This document shows, one piece after another, positions 1 to 8,438 of a DNA stretch of 64,000 nucleotides; the first letter of the stretch is position 1, and each line of letters opens with the position of its first letter. Made by a program: the position numbers and the translations under genes. Source of the stretch: Glycocaulis alkaliphilus (GTDB lineage Bacteria > Pseudomonadota > Alphaproteobacteria > Caulobacterales > Maricaulaceae). The DNA lies in NCBI RefSeq assembly GCF_004000605.1, contig NZ_CP018911.1, positions 1,736,001 to 1,800,000 on the forward strand. Reading direction: 5' to 3'. The notes beneath the pieces are model-generated. The model saw only the letters and a program-made list of their open reading frames with translations. It did not search any database and had not been told where the DNA came from.

Positions 1-135
1 GACCATAATAGCTCAAATTCTGGTCAGAATCCATGGTGAGCTGACAATGCCGTTTTTCATCGTTTCCCGACGCAGATTAGCCTAACCCATTTCTTGATCC
101 CGGCAGGTGCCCGGAAAGCCAAGAAGCTCCAACCT

Positions 136-220
136 CGTCACCCCCACGAAGGTGGGGGTCCAGAGATTATGGAGCGAAGGCAGTTGTCGTCAGCTCTGGG
201 TTCCCGCCTGCGCGGGAACG
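136..220. repeat. Two-hairpin extragenic repeat (family A)
   Basis: This repeat lies just past the stop codon of the leftward acyl-CoA dehydrogenase gene. It has two hairpins: ACCCCCAC/GTGGGGGT at 140-159 with loop GAAG, and TTCCCGC/GCGGGAA at 201-218 with loop CTGC. The second hairpin with its flank (about 29 bases from gctctggg) recurs almost exactly at 28405-28433. It resembles the paired-hairpin extragenic repeats common in proteobacteria and may act as a 3' end for the neighbouring transcript. I see nothing else in bases 1-135. Confidence 0.75.
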
Positions 221-234
221 ACGAAGAGGAAATT

Positions 235-1371
235 CTACCGCAAAACATCCTTCGCGATGATGACGCGCATGATCTCGTTGGTGCCTTCAAGGATCTGGTG
301 GACGCGTAAGTCCCGCACGATCCGCTCGATCGGGTAATCCTTCAGATAGCCATAGCCGCCATGCAGTTGCAGGGCGTCATTGGCGATTTTGAAGCCGAGA
401 TCGGTCGCGAACCTTTTGGCCATCGCGCAGTATTTCGGCGCGGCAGGATCGTTGGCATCCAGCGCCGCGGCAGCCCGGTAGAGCATGAGGCGCGAGGCTT
501 CGAGCTCGGTTGCCATGTCGGCCAGCTTGAATTCATTGGCCTGAAACGCGGAGACCGGCTTGCCGAACTGCTTGCGCTCCTTGGTGTAGGCCACGGCGAG
601 ATCAAAGGCTTCGGACGCACCGCCCAGCGAGCACGCGCCGATATTGATGCGCCCGCCATTGAGGCCTTTCATGGCGAGGGTAAAGCCCATGCCCTCGTCT
701 GCCAGGCGGTTCTCCACCGGCACCCGGCAGTCTTCAAAATTCACGACAGCTGTGGGCTGCGAGTTCCAGCCCATCTTCTTCTCGTTCGCACCGAAGGAGA
801 GGCCCGGCGTGCCCTTCTCCACCACGATTGTGGAGATGCCTTTCGGCCCGTCTTCGCCCGTGCGGCACATGACGACATATAGGTCTGACACCCCGCCGCC
901 GGAGATGAAGGCTTTCGCGCCGTTCAGCACATAATGGTCGCCATCGCGCACAGCCTTGGTGCGCAGGCTGGCGGCGTCCGACCCCGCACCGGGTTCGGTC
1001 AGGCAGTAGGAGCCGATAATCTCCATGGCGGTCAGGCGCGGCAGCCAGCGCTGGCGCTGTTCTTCGGTTCCCCACGTGTCGATCATCCACGACACCATGT
1101 TGTGGATGGAGATGAAGGCTGCGGTCGACACGCATCCGCGCGAGAGCTGCTCAAAGATCAGCGCCGCATCAAGCCGGCTCATGCCCGATCCGCCCACATC
1201 ATCGCGCGTGTAGATACCGGCAAAGCCCATCTCGGCGGCTTCTTTGAGGACATCGACCGGGAAATGCTTTTCTTCGTCCCAGCGCGCGGCATTGGGCTTC
1301 AAACGGTCATCAGAGAATTTGCGTGCGGCGTCCTGAATCAGCGCCTGCTCTTCCGTCAGCTCGAAATTCAC
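235..1371 (-). CDS. Acyl-CoA dehydrogenase, isobutyryl-CoA dehydrogenase-like
   Basis: FAD-dependent acyl-CoA dehydrogenase of 378 residues, the usual family size. It begins with the typical helix [18 protein letters not shown], carries the substrate/FAD signature [14 protein letters not shown], and ends with [10 protein letters not shown], whose Glu (about residue 362) is the expected catalytic base. The start is a GTG at 1371 because AGGAGG lies six bases upstream and the family N-terminus begins there; an upstream in-frame start would add about 47 unrelated residues. The sequence style fits isobutyryl-CoA dehydrogenase of valine breakdown, and a 3-hydroxyisobutyrate dehydrogenase lies at 3276-4136. 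Substrate choice is inferred. It is divergent from hemB, with only about 50 bp between the starts. Confidence 0.92.
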   Translation of the reverse strand: MNFELTEEQALIQDAARKFSDDRLKPNAARWDEEKHFPVDVLKEAAEMGFAGIYTRDDVGGSGMSRLDAALIFEQLSRGCVSTAAFISIHNMVSWMIDTWGTEEQRQRWLPRLTAMEIIGSYCLTEPGAGSDAASLRTKAVRDGDHYVLNGAKAFISGGGVSDLYVVMCRTGEDGPKGISTIVVEKGTPGLSFGANEKKMGWNSQPTAVVNFEDCRVPVENRLADEGMGFTLAMKGLNGGRINIGACSLGGASEAFDLAVAYTKERKQFGKPVSAFQANEFKLADMATELEASRLMLYRAAAALDANDPAAPKYCAMAKRFATDLGFKIANDALQLHGGYGYLKDYPIERIVRDLRVHQILEGTNEIMRVIIAKDVLR

Positions 1372-1422
1372 GGCAAACCTCCTGACAAGCTCTAACGGTC
1401 TTTGGCACGCGAGATAGACGAA

Positions 1423-2406
1423 ATGGCCCTGTTTCCCAATACCCGCCTGCGGCGCACGCGCAGCCAGCCCTGGATCCGCAATCTGGTACGCGAGACCCAT
1501 CTGACCCCGCACGACCTCATCTGGACGATTGTCGTATCAGACAGCGCAGACCCTATCGAGCCGGTCGAAGCCATGCCCGGCACGGTGCGTATGAGCGTCG
1601 CCGAAGCGGCGAAAGCCGCGAAGCGCGCGCGTGATCTTGGCATCCCGGCGATTGCCATCTTCCCGCATATCGCCCCCTCGCTGAAGGATGGTTCGGGCAA
1701 GGAAGCGCTCAATCCTGACGGCCTCGTCATGCGCGCGGTCAAAGCCATGAAGGATGCCGCCCCGGAAGTGGGCATAATCTGCGATGTCGCGCTCGATCCC
1801 TTCACCGATCATGGCCATGACGGGGTGATGGAGAGCGGCGTGATCCTCAATGACGCGACCGTCGATCTCCTCATCGCGCAGAGCCTTGCCCAGGTTGAGG
1901 CGGGCTGCGATGTGCTGGCCCCGTCCGACATGATGGATGGCCGCATCGGCGCGATCCGGGGTGCGCTGGAGGAGGCTGGCCATACCGACACGCTGATCCT
2001 CTCCTATGCCGCGAAGTATGCATCGGGCTTTTATGGCCCGTACCGCTCCGCCATCGGCTCGGCGGCGCTGAAAGGTGACAAGAAGACCTATCAGATGGAC
2101 CCGGCCAACAGTGATGAAGCCCTGCGCGAAGTGGCCATGGACATTGAAGAAGGCGCCGACATGGTGATGGTCAAGCCCGGCCTGCCCTATCTCGACATCG
2201 TCACCCGCGTGAAGGAGGCGTTCGGCGTGCCGACCTATGCCTTCCAGGTGTCCGGCGAGTACGCCATGATCATGGCGGCCGCGCAAAACGGCTGGATTGA
2301 TGGCGAGCGGGTGATGATGGAAACCCTCACCTGCTTCAAGCGCGCAGGCGCGGACGGCATCCTCACCTATTTCGCGCCCATGGCCGCGGAGATACTGGGG
2401 GAGTAG
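1423..2406 (+). CDS. hemB: Porphobilinogen synthase (delta-aminolevulinate dehydratase)
   Basis: HemB condenses two 5-aminolevulinate molecules to porphobilinogen in cytosolic tetrapyrrole synthesis. The 327-residue protein has both Schiff-base lysines: K198 in [16 protein letters not shown] and K251 in [11 protein letters not shown]. The metal loop near residues 120-134 reads [15 protein letters not shown], Asp-rich and without the Cys triad of zinc enzymes, so this is the magnesium-dependent type usual in alphaproteobacteria. I chose the ATG at 1423, where the family N-terminus [10 protein letters not shown] begins. An in-frame TTG at 1402 would add seven residues. No strong ribosome-binding site is visible for either. 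The gene stands alone on this strand. Confidence 0.96.
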   Translation: MALFPNTRLRRTRSQPWIRNLVRETHLTPHDLIWTIVVSDSADPIEPVEAMPGTVRMSVAEAAKAAKRARDLGIPAIAIFPHIAPSLKDGSGKEALNPDGLVMRAVKAMKDAAPEVGIICDVALDPFTDHGHDGVMESGVILNDATVDLLIAQSLAQVEAGCDVLAPSDMMDGRIGAIRGALEEAGHTDTLILSYAAKYASGFYGPYRSAIGSAALKGDKKTYQMDPANSDEALREVAMDIEEGADMVMVKPGLPYLDIVTRVKEAFGVPTYAFQVSGEYAMIMAAAQNGWIDGERVMMETLTCFKRAGADGILTYFAPMAAEILGE

Positions 2407-2420
2407 CGCTCTCAAACCTG

Positions 2421-2635
2421 TCGTGGCCCGGCTTGTCCGGGCCACCCATGCCTCTGGCCTTTGAGCAACGGGTTACTTGCGGAAGGCGTTACGCCGTCCG
2501 AAGAGCGCGACTGCGCGCCCGCGACTGCCTGCCCCCGGCCCCGATCGGGGGTTCGCGGAACATCGCAACGCGGATGCGTTGCGGAACTAAAAGAGGCATG
2601 GGTCCCCCGGATCGCTTCGCGCCCGGAGGATGACA
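2421..2635. repeat. Long multi-hairpin extragenic repeat (family B)
   Basis: This element fills the hemB-TRIC gap. Its left end is a hairpin, TGGCCCGG-CTTGT-CCGGGCCA (2424-2444). Next to it, ACCCATGCCTCT (2444-2455) is matched by its exact reverse complement AGAGGCATGGGT at 2592-2603, so the ends form a long-range stem. Inside lie further stems, including CGCAACGC-GGAT-GCGTTGCG (2564-2583). The ends match those of the element at 24349-24558 while the middles differ. No coding sequence is evident. It may be a mobile non-autonomous element or a structured transcript. Confidence 0.75.
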
Positions 2636-2646
2636 AGCGGAGATGG

Positions 2647-3279
2647 CTAATCAATCTTCCCGATCGGTGGCAGGGACCAGCCAAAGAGGATGGCCGCGCC
2701 GCGTATCGTGAAAGCCAGCGCAGCGGCCCCGAGCGCGGCGACACTGGTCATCACGCCCATCTGCACGGCGATGATGTAGGCCGAAGCCCCTGCGAGCGCC
2801 GCGAGCGCGTAGATTTCCGCGCGCAGTATCAGCGGCACCTCGTTGACGATGATGTCGCGTAACAGTCCGCCAAAGGCGGCGCTCATCACGCCGGTCAGCG
2901 CCGCGATGGACCAGTGCGCCCCGGCGGCAAGGCCGGCTTGTGCCCCGATAACGCAGAAAACGCTTAAGCCCGCCGCATCGGCCCAGACCAGAGCTTGTCT
3001 GCGTGTGCCCTTGCCCGACGTGACGAGCGCTGAGCCGTAATAGCCTGCCACGCCGCCAATCAGCGCCAGGGCGAGATATTCCGGCGCATTGACCCAGTAG
3101 ACAGGCAGGCTTCCCAGGATCATGTCGCGCAGCGTACCCCCGCCCATGCCGGTCACGGCACCCAGAATGGCCGCGCCAAACGGATCAAGCCGGTTGCGCG
3201 CGGCGATAATCCCGCCAGAGACGGCGAACAGGAACACGCCTGCATGGTCGAGAATGGAAAAGAGAAGCTCGACGCTCAT
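2647..3279 (-). CDS. TRIC/UPF0126-family membrane protein
   Basis: This 210-residue, strongly hydrophobic protein has about seven predicted membrane spans and the internal duplication of bacterial trimeric intracellular cation channel-like (UPF0126, YicG/YadS) proteins. The two repeat signatures are GMGGGTLRDMILG near residue 55 and AAFGGLLRDIIVNEVP near residue 140. Family members have been proposed to be cation channels; the ion or solute here is unknown. Its ATG overlaps the end of the upstream 3-hydroxyisobutyrate dehydrogenase gene by four bases, so the two are probably translated from one leftward message. The family call is firm, the function is not. Confidence 0.9.
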   Translation of the reverse strand: MSVELLFSILDHAGVFLFAVSGGIIAARNRLDPFGAAILGAVTGMGGGTLRDMILGSLPVYWVNAPEYLALALIGGVAGYYGSALVTSGKGTRRQALVWADAAGLSVFCVIGAQAGLAAGAHWSIAALTGVMSAAFGGLLRDIIVNEVPLILRAEIYALAALAGASAYIIAVQMGVMTSVAALGAAALAFTIRGAAILFGWSLPPIGKID

Positions 3280-4136
3280 TCGCGGTTCAGCCGCGCAATG
3301 AGGCTGGACGTATCCCAGCGTTTGCCGCCCATGGCTTCCACTTCGCCATAGAACTGATCGACCAATGCGGTGACGGGTAGCTTGGCGCCATTGGCCCGCG
3401 CCTCTTCAAGCGCGATACGAAGATCCTTGCGCATCCATTCAACAGCAAAGCCGAAATCGAACTTGCCCTGATCCATGGTCTGCCAGCGGTTTTCCATCTG
3501 CCAGCTCTGCGCCGCGCCCTTGGAGACCGCGCTGATGACGGTTTCCACGTCCAGCCCTGCGGCTTGCGCAAAGTGAATACCTTCGGACAGCCCCTGCACC
3601 AGGCCGGCAATGCATATCTGGTTGACCATCTTGGTCAGCTGACCGGCGCCCGCCGGCCCCGCATGGACAATGGCCTTGGCGCAGGCCTGCATGACGGGTT
3701 CGGCCTTGGCGAAAGCATCTGCGTCCCCGCCGCACATGATGGAAAGCTGGCCGTTCTCTGCGCCTGCCTGCCCGCCAGACACCGGCGCATCGACAAAGCC
3801 GATACCGCGCGCGCTGGCAGCTGCGTGAAGTTCGCGTGCCAGCTGGGCGGACGCCGTGGTGTGATCGACGAGCACCGATCCTGGCTTCATGTGTTCGAGC
3901 AGCGGCAGGGCAATCGCGCGGACATCGGGATCATCGCCCAGGCACATGAAGACGATGTCTGCCCCGTCAGCGGCCTCTTCAGGGCTGCTGGAGGCGGTGC
4001 CCGCGTGCTGATCTGCCCAGGCCTTCGCCTTGGCTGCTGTCCGGTTCCAGACACGCACCTCATGGCCCGCAGCCTTGAGGTGGCCTGCCATCGGAAAGCC
4101 CATCACGCCGAGGCCGAGAAATGCTGCGCAGGCCAT
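3276..4136 (-). CDS. mmsB: 3-hydroxyisobutyrate dehydrogenase family protein
   Basis: NAD(P)-dependent beta-hydroxyacid dehydrogenase of 286 residues. The Rossmann signature FLGLGVMGFPMAGHL starts at about residue 6. The substrate loop DAPVSGGQAGAENG is near residue 117 and the catalytic lysine lies in QLTKMVNQ near residue 167. Alternative family members are tartronate semialdehyde reductase and related enzymes. The acyl-CoA dehydrogenase at 235-1371 makes valine degradation (3-hydroxyisobutyrate to methylmalonate semialdehyde) the most likely role, which is an inference. It heads a two-gene leftward unit with the TRIC gene, four-base overlap. The start is the first ATG and fits the family N-terminus. 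Confidence 0.88.
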   Translation of the reverse strand: MACAAFLGLGVMGFPMAGHLKAAGHEVRVWNRTAAKAKAWADQHAGTASSSPEEAADGADIVFMCLGDDPDVRAIALPLLEHMKPGSVLVDHTTASAQLARELHAAASARGIGFVDAPVSGGQAGAENGQLSIMCGGDADAFAKAEPVMQACAKAIVHAGPAGAGQLTKMVNQICIAGLVQGLSEGIHFAQAAGLDVETVISAVSKGAAQSWQMENRWQTMDQGKFDFGFAVEWMRKDLRIALEEARANGAKLPVTALVDQFYGEVEAMGGKRWDTSSLIARLNRE

Positions 4137-4156
4137 GTGTATCGTTTCCTTCGTGT

Positions 4157-4627
4157 TTAGTGCGCCGCTGCGAATACCGAACGGTGGAATACCAGCGCGG
4201 GCGCTATGCGCGGCTGGTCGAAAGCCGCCACCCGCCCGACAATGATGATGTGGTCTCCACCCTCATGCACCGCGTCAAGCGTGCATTCAAAACGCGCTAT
4301 CGCGTCCCTGACCAGCGGCACGCCGGTCTGCCCTTCTGCCCATTGGCCGCCTGCACGCCCCAGATCATCATCGCGCGCGCAGGCCAGCGCCAGCGCTTCC
4401 TGATCGGCTCCCAGCACATTGATGGCAAAGCGCGGTGCGGACGAGAACTGGCCATATCGCAGGCTCGCCCGGTCAAGCGACCACAGCACCAGCGGCGGCT
4501 CCAGCGAGACTGACGCAAACGAGTTGATGGTCAGCGCGCGGGCGCGGCCATCCTCCAGCACCGTGACCAGCGCCACGCCGGTGGGATAGCAGCCCAGAGC
4601 ATCGCGGAATGCGCGCGCAGTTTCCAA
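4157..4627 (-). CDS. Flavin reductase-like FMN-binding protein
   Basis: Small single-domain protein of 156 residues of the flavin reductase-like family (HpaC/ActVB type). It opens with FRDALGCYPTGVALVTV and carries SFASVSLEPPLVLWSLDR near residues 37-54, the flavin-binding core, and ends with HIIIVGRVAAFD. Such proteins reduce FMN or FAD with NAD(P)H for a partner oxygenase, or bind flavin for their own chemistry. No partner monooxygenase is nearby, so the electron acceptor cannot be named. It is 21 bp upstream of the 3-hydroxyisobutyrate dehydrogenase start on the same strand and may share its transcript. Confidence 0.85.
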   Translation of the reverse strand: METARAFRDALGCYPTGVALVTVLEDGRARALTINSFASVSLEPPLVLWSLDRASLRYGQFSSAPRFAINVLGADQEALALACARDDDLGRAGGQWAEGQTGVPLVRDAIARFECTLDAVHEGGDHIIIVGRVAAFDQPRIAPALVFHRSVFAAAH

Positions 4628-4648
4628 AGTGTGCCTCCATCCGGTGCT

Positions 4649-4665
4649 TCAACCCGCCCTTAACC
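4649..4665 (+). promoter_or_regulatory. Possible CtrA box upstream of motB
   Basis: TCAA-N7-TTAACC differs by one base from the CtrA consensus TTAA-N7-TTAA known from Caulobacter. It sits about 46 bp upstream of the chosen motB start, in the gap between divergent genes. Flagellar genes are classic CtrA targets. A single half-degenerate match can occur by chance, so this is only a candidate. Confidence 0.3.
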
Positions 4666-4711
4666 CTGTTCGTGTAGCTTGGCGATACAACAACAAGAAT
4701 GCGGGTGGGAT

Positions 4712-5608
4712 ATGGCGTCCGGTCAACCAATCATCATCAAGAAAATCAAGAAGGCCGGACATGGTCATCATGGCGGCGCTTGGAAAGTGGCGTATGCAGA
4801 TTTCGTCACAGCGATGATGGCGTTCTTCCTGCTGATGTGGCTGATCAACTCGGTCGATCAGGAGCAGTTGCGCGGCGTGGCCGACTATTTCTCTCCTTCC
4901 ACCGTCAGCACCGACAATACCGGCTCCGCGCCACTGCGCCTGATGCCGCCGCGCGGCGATGAAGGCGTCTCCAGCCCGGACATGGCGTTTTTGGAACGCA
5001 ATCCGACCTCGCACGCCCCGGGTTCAGGAACTGACGAAACACCCGATAATGGCGAAGGCAGCCCGCGTGACATCGCGCAGGACGCGCTGACCAGCGCCCT
5101 GGCGCGCCGCGAACAGGCCGAGTTTGAAAGCGCGGAGATGTCTTTGCGTCAGTCGCTGGAAGAAATGCCCGAGCTTGCCGAGCTCTCCCGCCACCTGATC
5201 ATAGACCAGACGCCTGAAGGCCTGCGCATCCAGCTGATCGATGAGGAAGGCCGTCCGATGTTCAACGCCGGAGCCACCCGTCCCAATGAGCGCGCCATCG
5301 TGCTTCTGCGCGCAGTTGCCAATGCGGTGGAGCGCCTGCCGAACCGGATCACCATCTCTGGTCACACCGATGCCTCGCCCGTTCCGGCCAATGCGCCGTC
5401 GAACTGGGAGTTGTCATCTGCCCGCGCCAATGCAGCGCTGCGCATATTGCAGGAGCGCGGCATCTCTGACGACCGGGTGTCTGATGTCCGCGGCAAGGGC
5501 TCTGCCGAACCGCTTTTCCCGGACGATCCCTACATGGCAGGCAATCGCCGCCTGTCGATCGTGCTGCTGCGTGAAGCGCCCGTGCTGCCACCGGGGGGCG
5601 CGCTGTAA
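4712..5608 (+). CDS. motB: Flagellar motor stator protein MotB
   Basis: 298 residues with the MotB plan. A short basic cytoplasmic tail (KKIKKAGHGHHGG) leads into one membrane helix, VAYADFVTAMMAFFLLMWLI, whose D30 is the proton-channel aspartate. After a long acidic periplasmic linker comes a C-terminal OmpA-like peptidoglycan-binding domain (ISGHTDASP ... LSSARANAALRIL ... GNRRLSIVLL). The ATG at 4712 is chosen because family proteins start this close to the helix; an upstream in-frame TTG would add 11 residues. No motA or other flagellar gene is in the window; motA and motB are also unlinked in Caulobacter. It implies a motile stage. Confidence 0.93.
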   Translation: MASGQPIIIKKIKKAGHGHHGGAWKVAYADFVTAMMAFFLLMWLINSVDQEQLRGVADYFSPSTVSTDNTGSAPLRLMPPRGDEGVSSPDMAFLERNPTSHAPGSGTDETPDNGEGSPRDIAQDALTSALARREQAEFESAEMSLRQSLEEMPELAELSRHLIIDQTPEGLRIQLIDEEGRPMFNAGATRPNERAIVLLRAVANAVERLPNRITISGHTDASPVPANAPSNWELSSARANAALRILQERGISDDRVSDVRGKGSAEPLFPDDPYMAGNRRLSIVLLREAPVLPPGGAL

Positions 5609-5718
5609 GCGCCCGCCTCTTGTATGAAAACGGGCTGTTCCGGTGGAACTGCGCTGAGGCTACACTGATTTCAATCCTGATGCGGATTCGCCGCCAGTAT
5701 TGAGGGATCAGAATTGCC

Positions 5719-6447
5719 GTGACGCACCCGTTCACCACGCGCCAGCTGCCGTTCTTCCTGACGGCACCGACGCCCTGCCCCTACCTGCCGGGGCAGCTTG
5801 AGCGCAAGGTGTTTACCAGGGTCGATCCGGCAGACGGGCCAGGGCTGAATGACGCGCTGACGCATGCAGGCTTCCGCCGCTCCCAGTCCATCCTTTACCG
5901 GCCCGCCTGCGAACGCTGCTCGGCGTGCAAATCGGTGCGGATTCCCGTCTCAGAGTTCACGTTCTCCCGGTCGCAGCGGCGCATCCTGAAACGCAATGAC
6001 GACCTGATGGTCGACATCCGTCCGGCCGATGCCACGACCGAGCAATTTGCCCTGATGAGCCGCTATCTGGAATCGCGTCACGGCGACGGTGACATGGCTG
6101 GCATGCACTTCCTCGATTATGTCGGCATGGTCGAAGACGGAATGCAGCGCACCCATATCGCCGAATACCGCGATGCAGCGGGGCATCTGGCCGCCGCCGC
6201 CCTCGTTGACGAACTCCCCGACGGGCTATCGCTGATCTACAGCTTTTTTGACCCCGACCGCGCGCCTTTCAGTCCCGGCAGTTTCATGATCCTTGACCAT
6301 GTGCGGCGCGCGAAAGCCGCCAGCCTCGCCCACATCTATCTGGGCTACTGGGTCAAGGGCAGCGCAAAAATGGACTACAAGGCGCGCTTTTCGCCACTGG
6401 ATGTCCTCGAGCCCGCAGGCTGGCGGCGGTTAGAGGCTGGCGAGTAG
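5719..6447 (+). CDS. bpt: Aspartate/glutamate leucyltransferase (bacterial N-end rule)
   Basis: Bpt transfers leucine from Leu-tRNA to proteins with N-terminal Asp or Glu, marking them for ClpAP with ClpS. The 242-residue protein has the family's cysteine-rich N-terminal half (PCPYLPGQ near residue 18, then CERCSACKSVRIPV near 58-72) and the GNAT-like C-terminal half with GLSLIYSFFDPD, GSFMILDH and YLGYWVKGSAKMDYKARF. The start is a GTG; the N-terminus then aligns with the family style PFFLTAPTPCPYL. No clp gene is nearby. It is 110 bp downstream of motB and probably separate from it. Confidence 0.94.
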   Translation: MTHPFTTRQLPFFLTAPTPCPYLPGQLERKVFTRVDPADGPGLNDALTHAGFRRSQSILYRPACERCSACKSVRIPVSEFTFSRSQRRILKRNDDLMVDIRPADATTEQFALMSRYLESRHGDGDMAGMHFLDYVGMVEDGMQRTHIAEYRDAAGHLAAAALVDELPDGLSLIYSFFDPDRAPFSPGSFMILDHVRRAKAASLAHIYLGYWVKGSAKMDYKARFSPLDVLEPAGWRRLEAGE

Positions 6448-6530
6448 CCCAAAGCCTGCTATTGAAGGCGTAAAGGCCCGCTCTGGAATCGGGCCGTCAG
6501 CGTGCAAAGCGCGTCTACGGGGAGACAGTC

Positions 6531-7646
6531 ATGGATCGCAGGACATTCCTGAGCGGGGCGGCAATCACGGCCGCCGCAACAGCAACCGCCTGTTCGCAGG
6601 AAACACAAGGTGAGGTGGCCGCACCGGCCGTGAACCGGCGGCGCACCCGCAGGCTGCGCATGGTCACCACCTGGCCGGCAAATTTTCCAGGGCTAGGCAC
6701 CGCCGCCGATACGACCGCCCGGCTGATCGGCGAAATGTCCGGCGGCGAGCTGGAAGTGCAGGTTTATGGCGCGGGCGAGATTGTCGGCGCGTTTGAGGTC
6801 TTTGACGCGGTCTCCAACGGCGTCGCCGACATGTACCACGCGGCAGAGTATTACTGGCAGGGCCGTTCACCGGCCTACAATTTCTTCTGCGCGGTTCCGA
6901 TGGGCATGACGGCCATGGAAATCATGGCCTGGGTGGAATATGGCGGCGGACAGGAATTGTGGGACGAGCTCTCGGCCCAGTTCAATATCAAACCCTTCCA
7001 GGCTGGTAATTCCGGCCACCAGATGGGCGGGTGGTTCAAGCGCGAGATCAACGCACTCTCGGACTTCCGCGGCTTGCGCGTACGCATGCCGGGCCTTGGC
7101 GGCGATGTGATCCGCGCACTGGGCGGCGCGGCGGTCGCCCTGTCTGGCGGCGAGATCTACCAGGCCCTCCAGTCCGGCGCGATTGATGCCACCGAATGGG
7201 TTGGGCCGTGGAATGATCTGGCTTTCGGCTTCTACCGCGAAGCGCCGTTCTACTACGGCCCGGGCTTCCATGAACCCGGCTCCTCGCTCGCACTGGGCAT
7301 GAATCTGGGCGTCTGGGAAAGCCTGCCTGCCAATCAGAAAGCCATCGTGAAAGCGGCAGCCCATGCCGCCAACAATCTGTCGATTGCCGAATTTACCCAC
7401 CATAACGGCATCGCGCTGCAAACCCTTATCGAGGATCACGGCGTGCAGCTTCGCAATTTCTCCGACGAGATATGGCGCGAGCTGGGCCGGGTCAGCGAGG
7501 AAGTGGTGGCCAATGCCGCCAATGCGGACGCCATCTCCCGCCGGGTTTACAACAGCTACGTCCAGTCGCGCCGCCGTTCGCGCGAATGGGCCAACGTGTC
7601 CGAGACGCCATACCTGCAAAAACGCGAACTCGTGCTCGGTGGATAG
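6531..7646 (+). CDS. dctP: TRAP transporter substrate-binding protein (DctP family)
   Basis: Periplasmic binding protein of a TRAP importer, 371 residues. The N-terminus DRRTFLSGAAITAAATATAC combines a twin-arginine motif (R3-R4) with a lipobox-like end at C21, so it may be exported folded by Tat and lipidated. The mature part begins VTTWPANFPGLGTAADTTARL and has the family motifs GELEVQVYGAGEIV, GLRVRMPGLGGDV and GAIDATEWVGPWND. The style resembles the 2-oxo acid-binding subgroup (TakP-like); the ligand is not provable here. The small and large permease genes follow directly (3-bp gap), giving a complete three-component importer. Confidence 0.93.
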   Translation: MDRRTFLSGAAITAAATATACSQETQGEVAAPAVNRRRTRRLRMVTTWPANFPGLGTAADTTARLIGEMSGGELEVQVYGAGEIVGAFEVFDAVSNGVADMYHAAEYYWQGRSPAYNFFCAVPMGMTAMEIMAWVEYGGGQELWDELSAQFNIKPFQAGNSGHQMGGWFKREINALSDFRGLRVRMPGLGGDVIRALGGAAVALSGGEIYQALQSGAIDATEWVGPWNDLAFGFYREAPFYYGPGFHEPGSSLALGMNLGVWESLPANQKAIVKAAAHAANNLSIAEFTHHNGIALQTLIEDHGVQLRNFSDEIWRELGRVSEEVVANAANADAISRRVYNSYVQSRRRSREWANVSETPYLQKRELVLGG

Positions 7647-7649
7647 ACA

Positions 7650-8438
7650 ATGCGAGCGGGCGACTGGCTGCTCATCGCCATTCTGGCCTTTACCGGCCTG
7701 CTCATACTCGCCGACATCGCGACGGGCGGCAGTGTTCAGGCATGGATCGCATCCGACCTCTCCGCCCGTGGGCGCGATCTCGGTATCGCTCTGGGCTGGG
7801 TAGGCTGGGCGCTGACGCCCGTTATCGCGCTGCCGCTGGTCGCCGCCCTGTGGATTGTGATCGCTGCGCCGCCCGCCCTGATGACCGCAGCACTGGTCCG
7901 CACCAGCGTCATCATCGATGCCGTCAACCGCGCCATTGGTGACGCGGCCCGCTGGTTTGCTCTCGCGCTGGTTCTGGTCACCAGCCTTGTTGTCATTCAG
8001 CGTTATGTTTTCGGGGTTTCGGTCACAAAGCTGCAGGAAAGCATTATATACCTGCACGCTCTACTTTTCCTTCTGTCCAGCGCGGTCACCCTGCTGGCGG
8101 GCGGGCATGTGCGGGTCGATATTTTCTACTCGCGCCTGTCGTCCAGGGCGAAGGCGTGGACTGATCTTGCTGGCGTCTATCTGGCGCTGATCCCGATGTG
8201 CTGGCTGATCCTCGACACGTCGCGTACCTATGTGGGCGGTGCCTGGCGGATACTGGAACGCTCGCGCGAGAGCGACGGCCTGCCTCTGGTCTTTGCCCTG
8301 AAAACCGCCATTCCCGTCTTTGCCGTAATGATGATCGCGCAAGGGGTCTCGATGGCCGCAAGAGCGGCGCTGACGCTGGCTGACAGGGACACCCCTGACG
8401 AAGGCCTGCGCGAGGACGCGCCGACGGGAGCCCTGTGA
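7650..8438 (+). CDS. dctQ: TRAP transporter small permease (DctQ family)
   Basis: Inner-membrane small subunit of the TRAP importer, 262 residues. It is longer than the usual 160-200 because of an N-terminal part with two extra membrane spans (residues about 5-75). The DctQ core follows: ALALVLVTSLVVIQRYVFGVS, then LQESIIYLHALLFLLSSAVTLLAGGHVRVDIFYSRLSSR near residues 130-165, the signature of this subunit. It sits between dctP (3-bp gap) and dctM (TGATG overlap), so translation is coupled. Substrate follows that of the binding protein. Confidence 0.92.
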   Translation: MRAGDWLLIAILAFTGLLILADIATGGSVQAWIASDLSARGRDLGIALGWVGWALTPVIALPLVAALWIVIAAPPALMTAALVRTSVIIDAVNRAIGDAARWFALALVLVTSLVVIQRYVFGVSVTKLQESIIYLHALLFLLSSAVTLLAGGHVRVDIFYSRLSSRAKAWTDLAGVYLALIPMCWLILDTSRTYVGGAWRILERSRESDGLPLVFALKTAIPVFAVMMIAQGVSMAARAALTLADRDTPDEGLREDAPTGAL

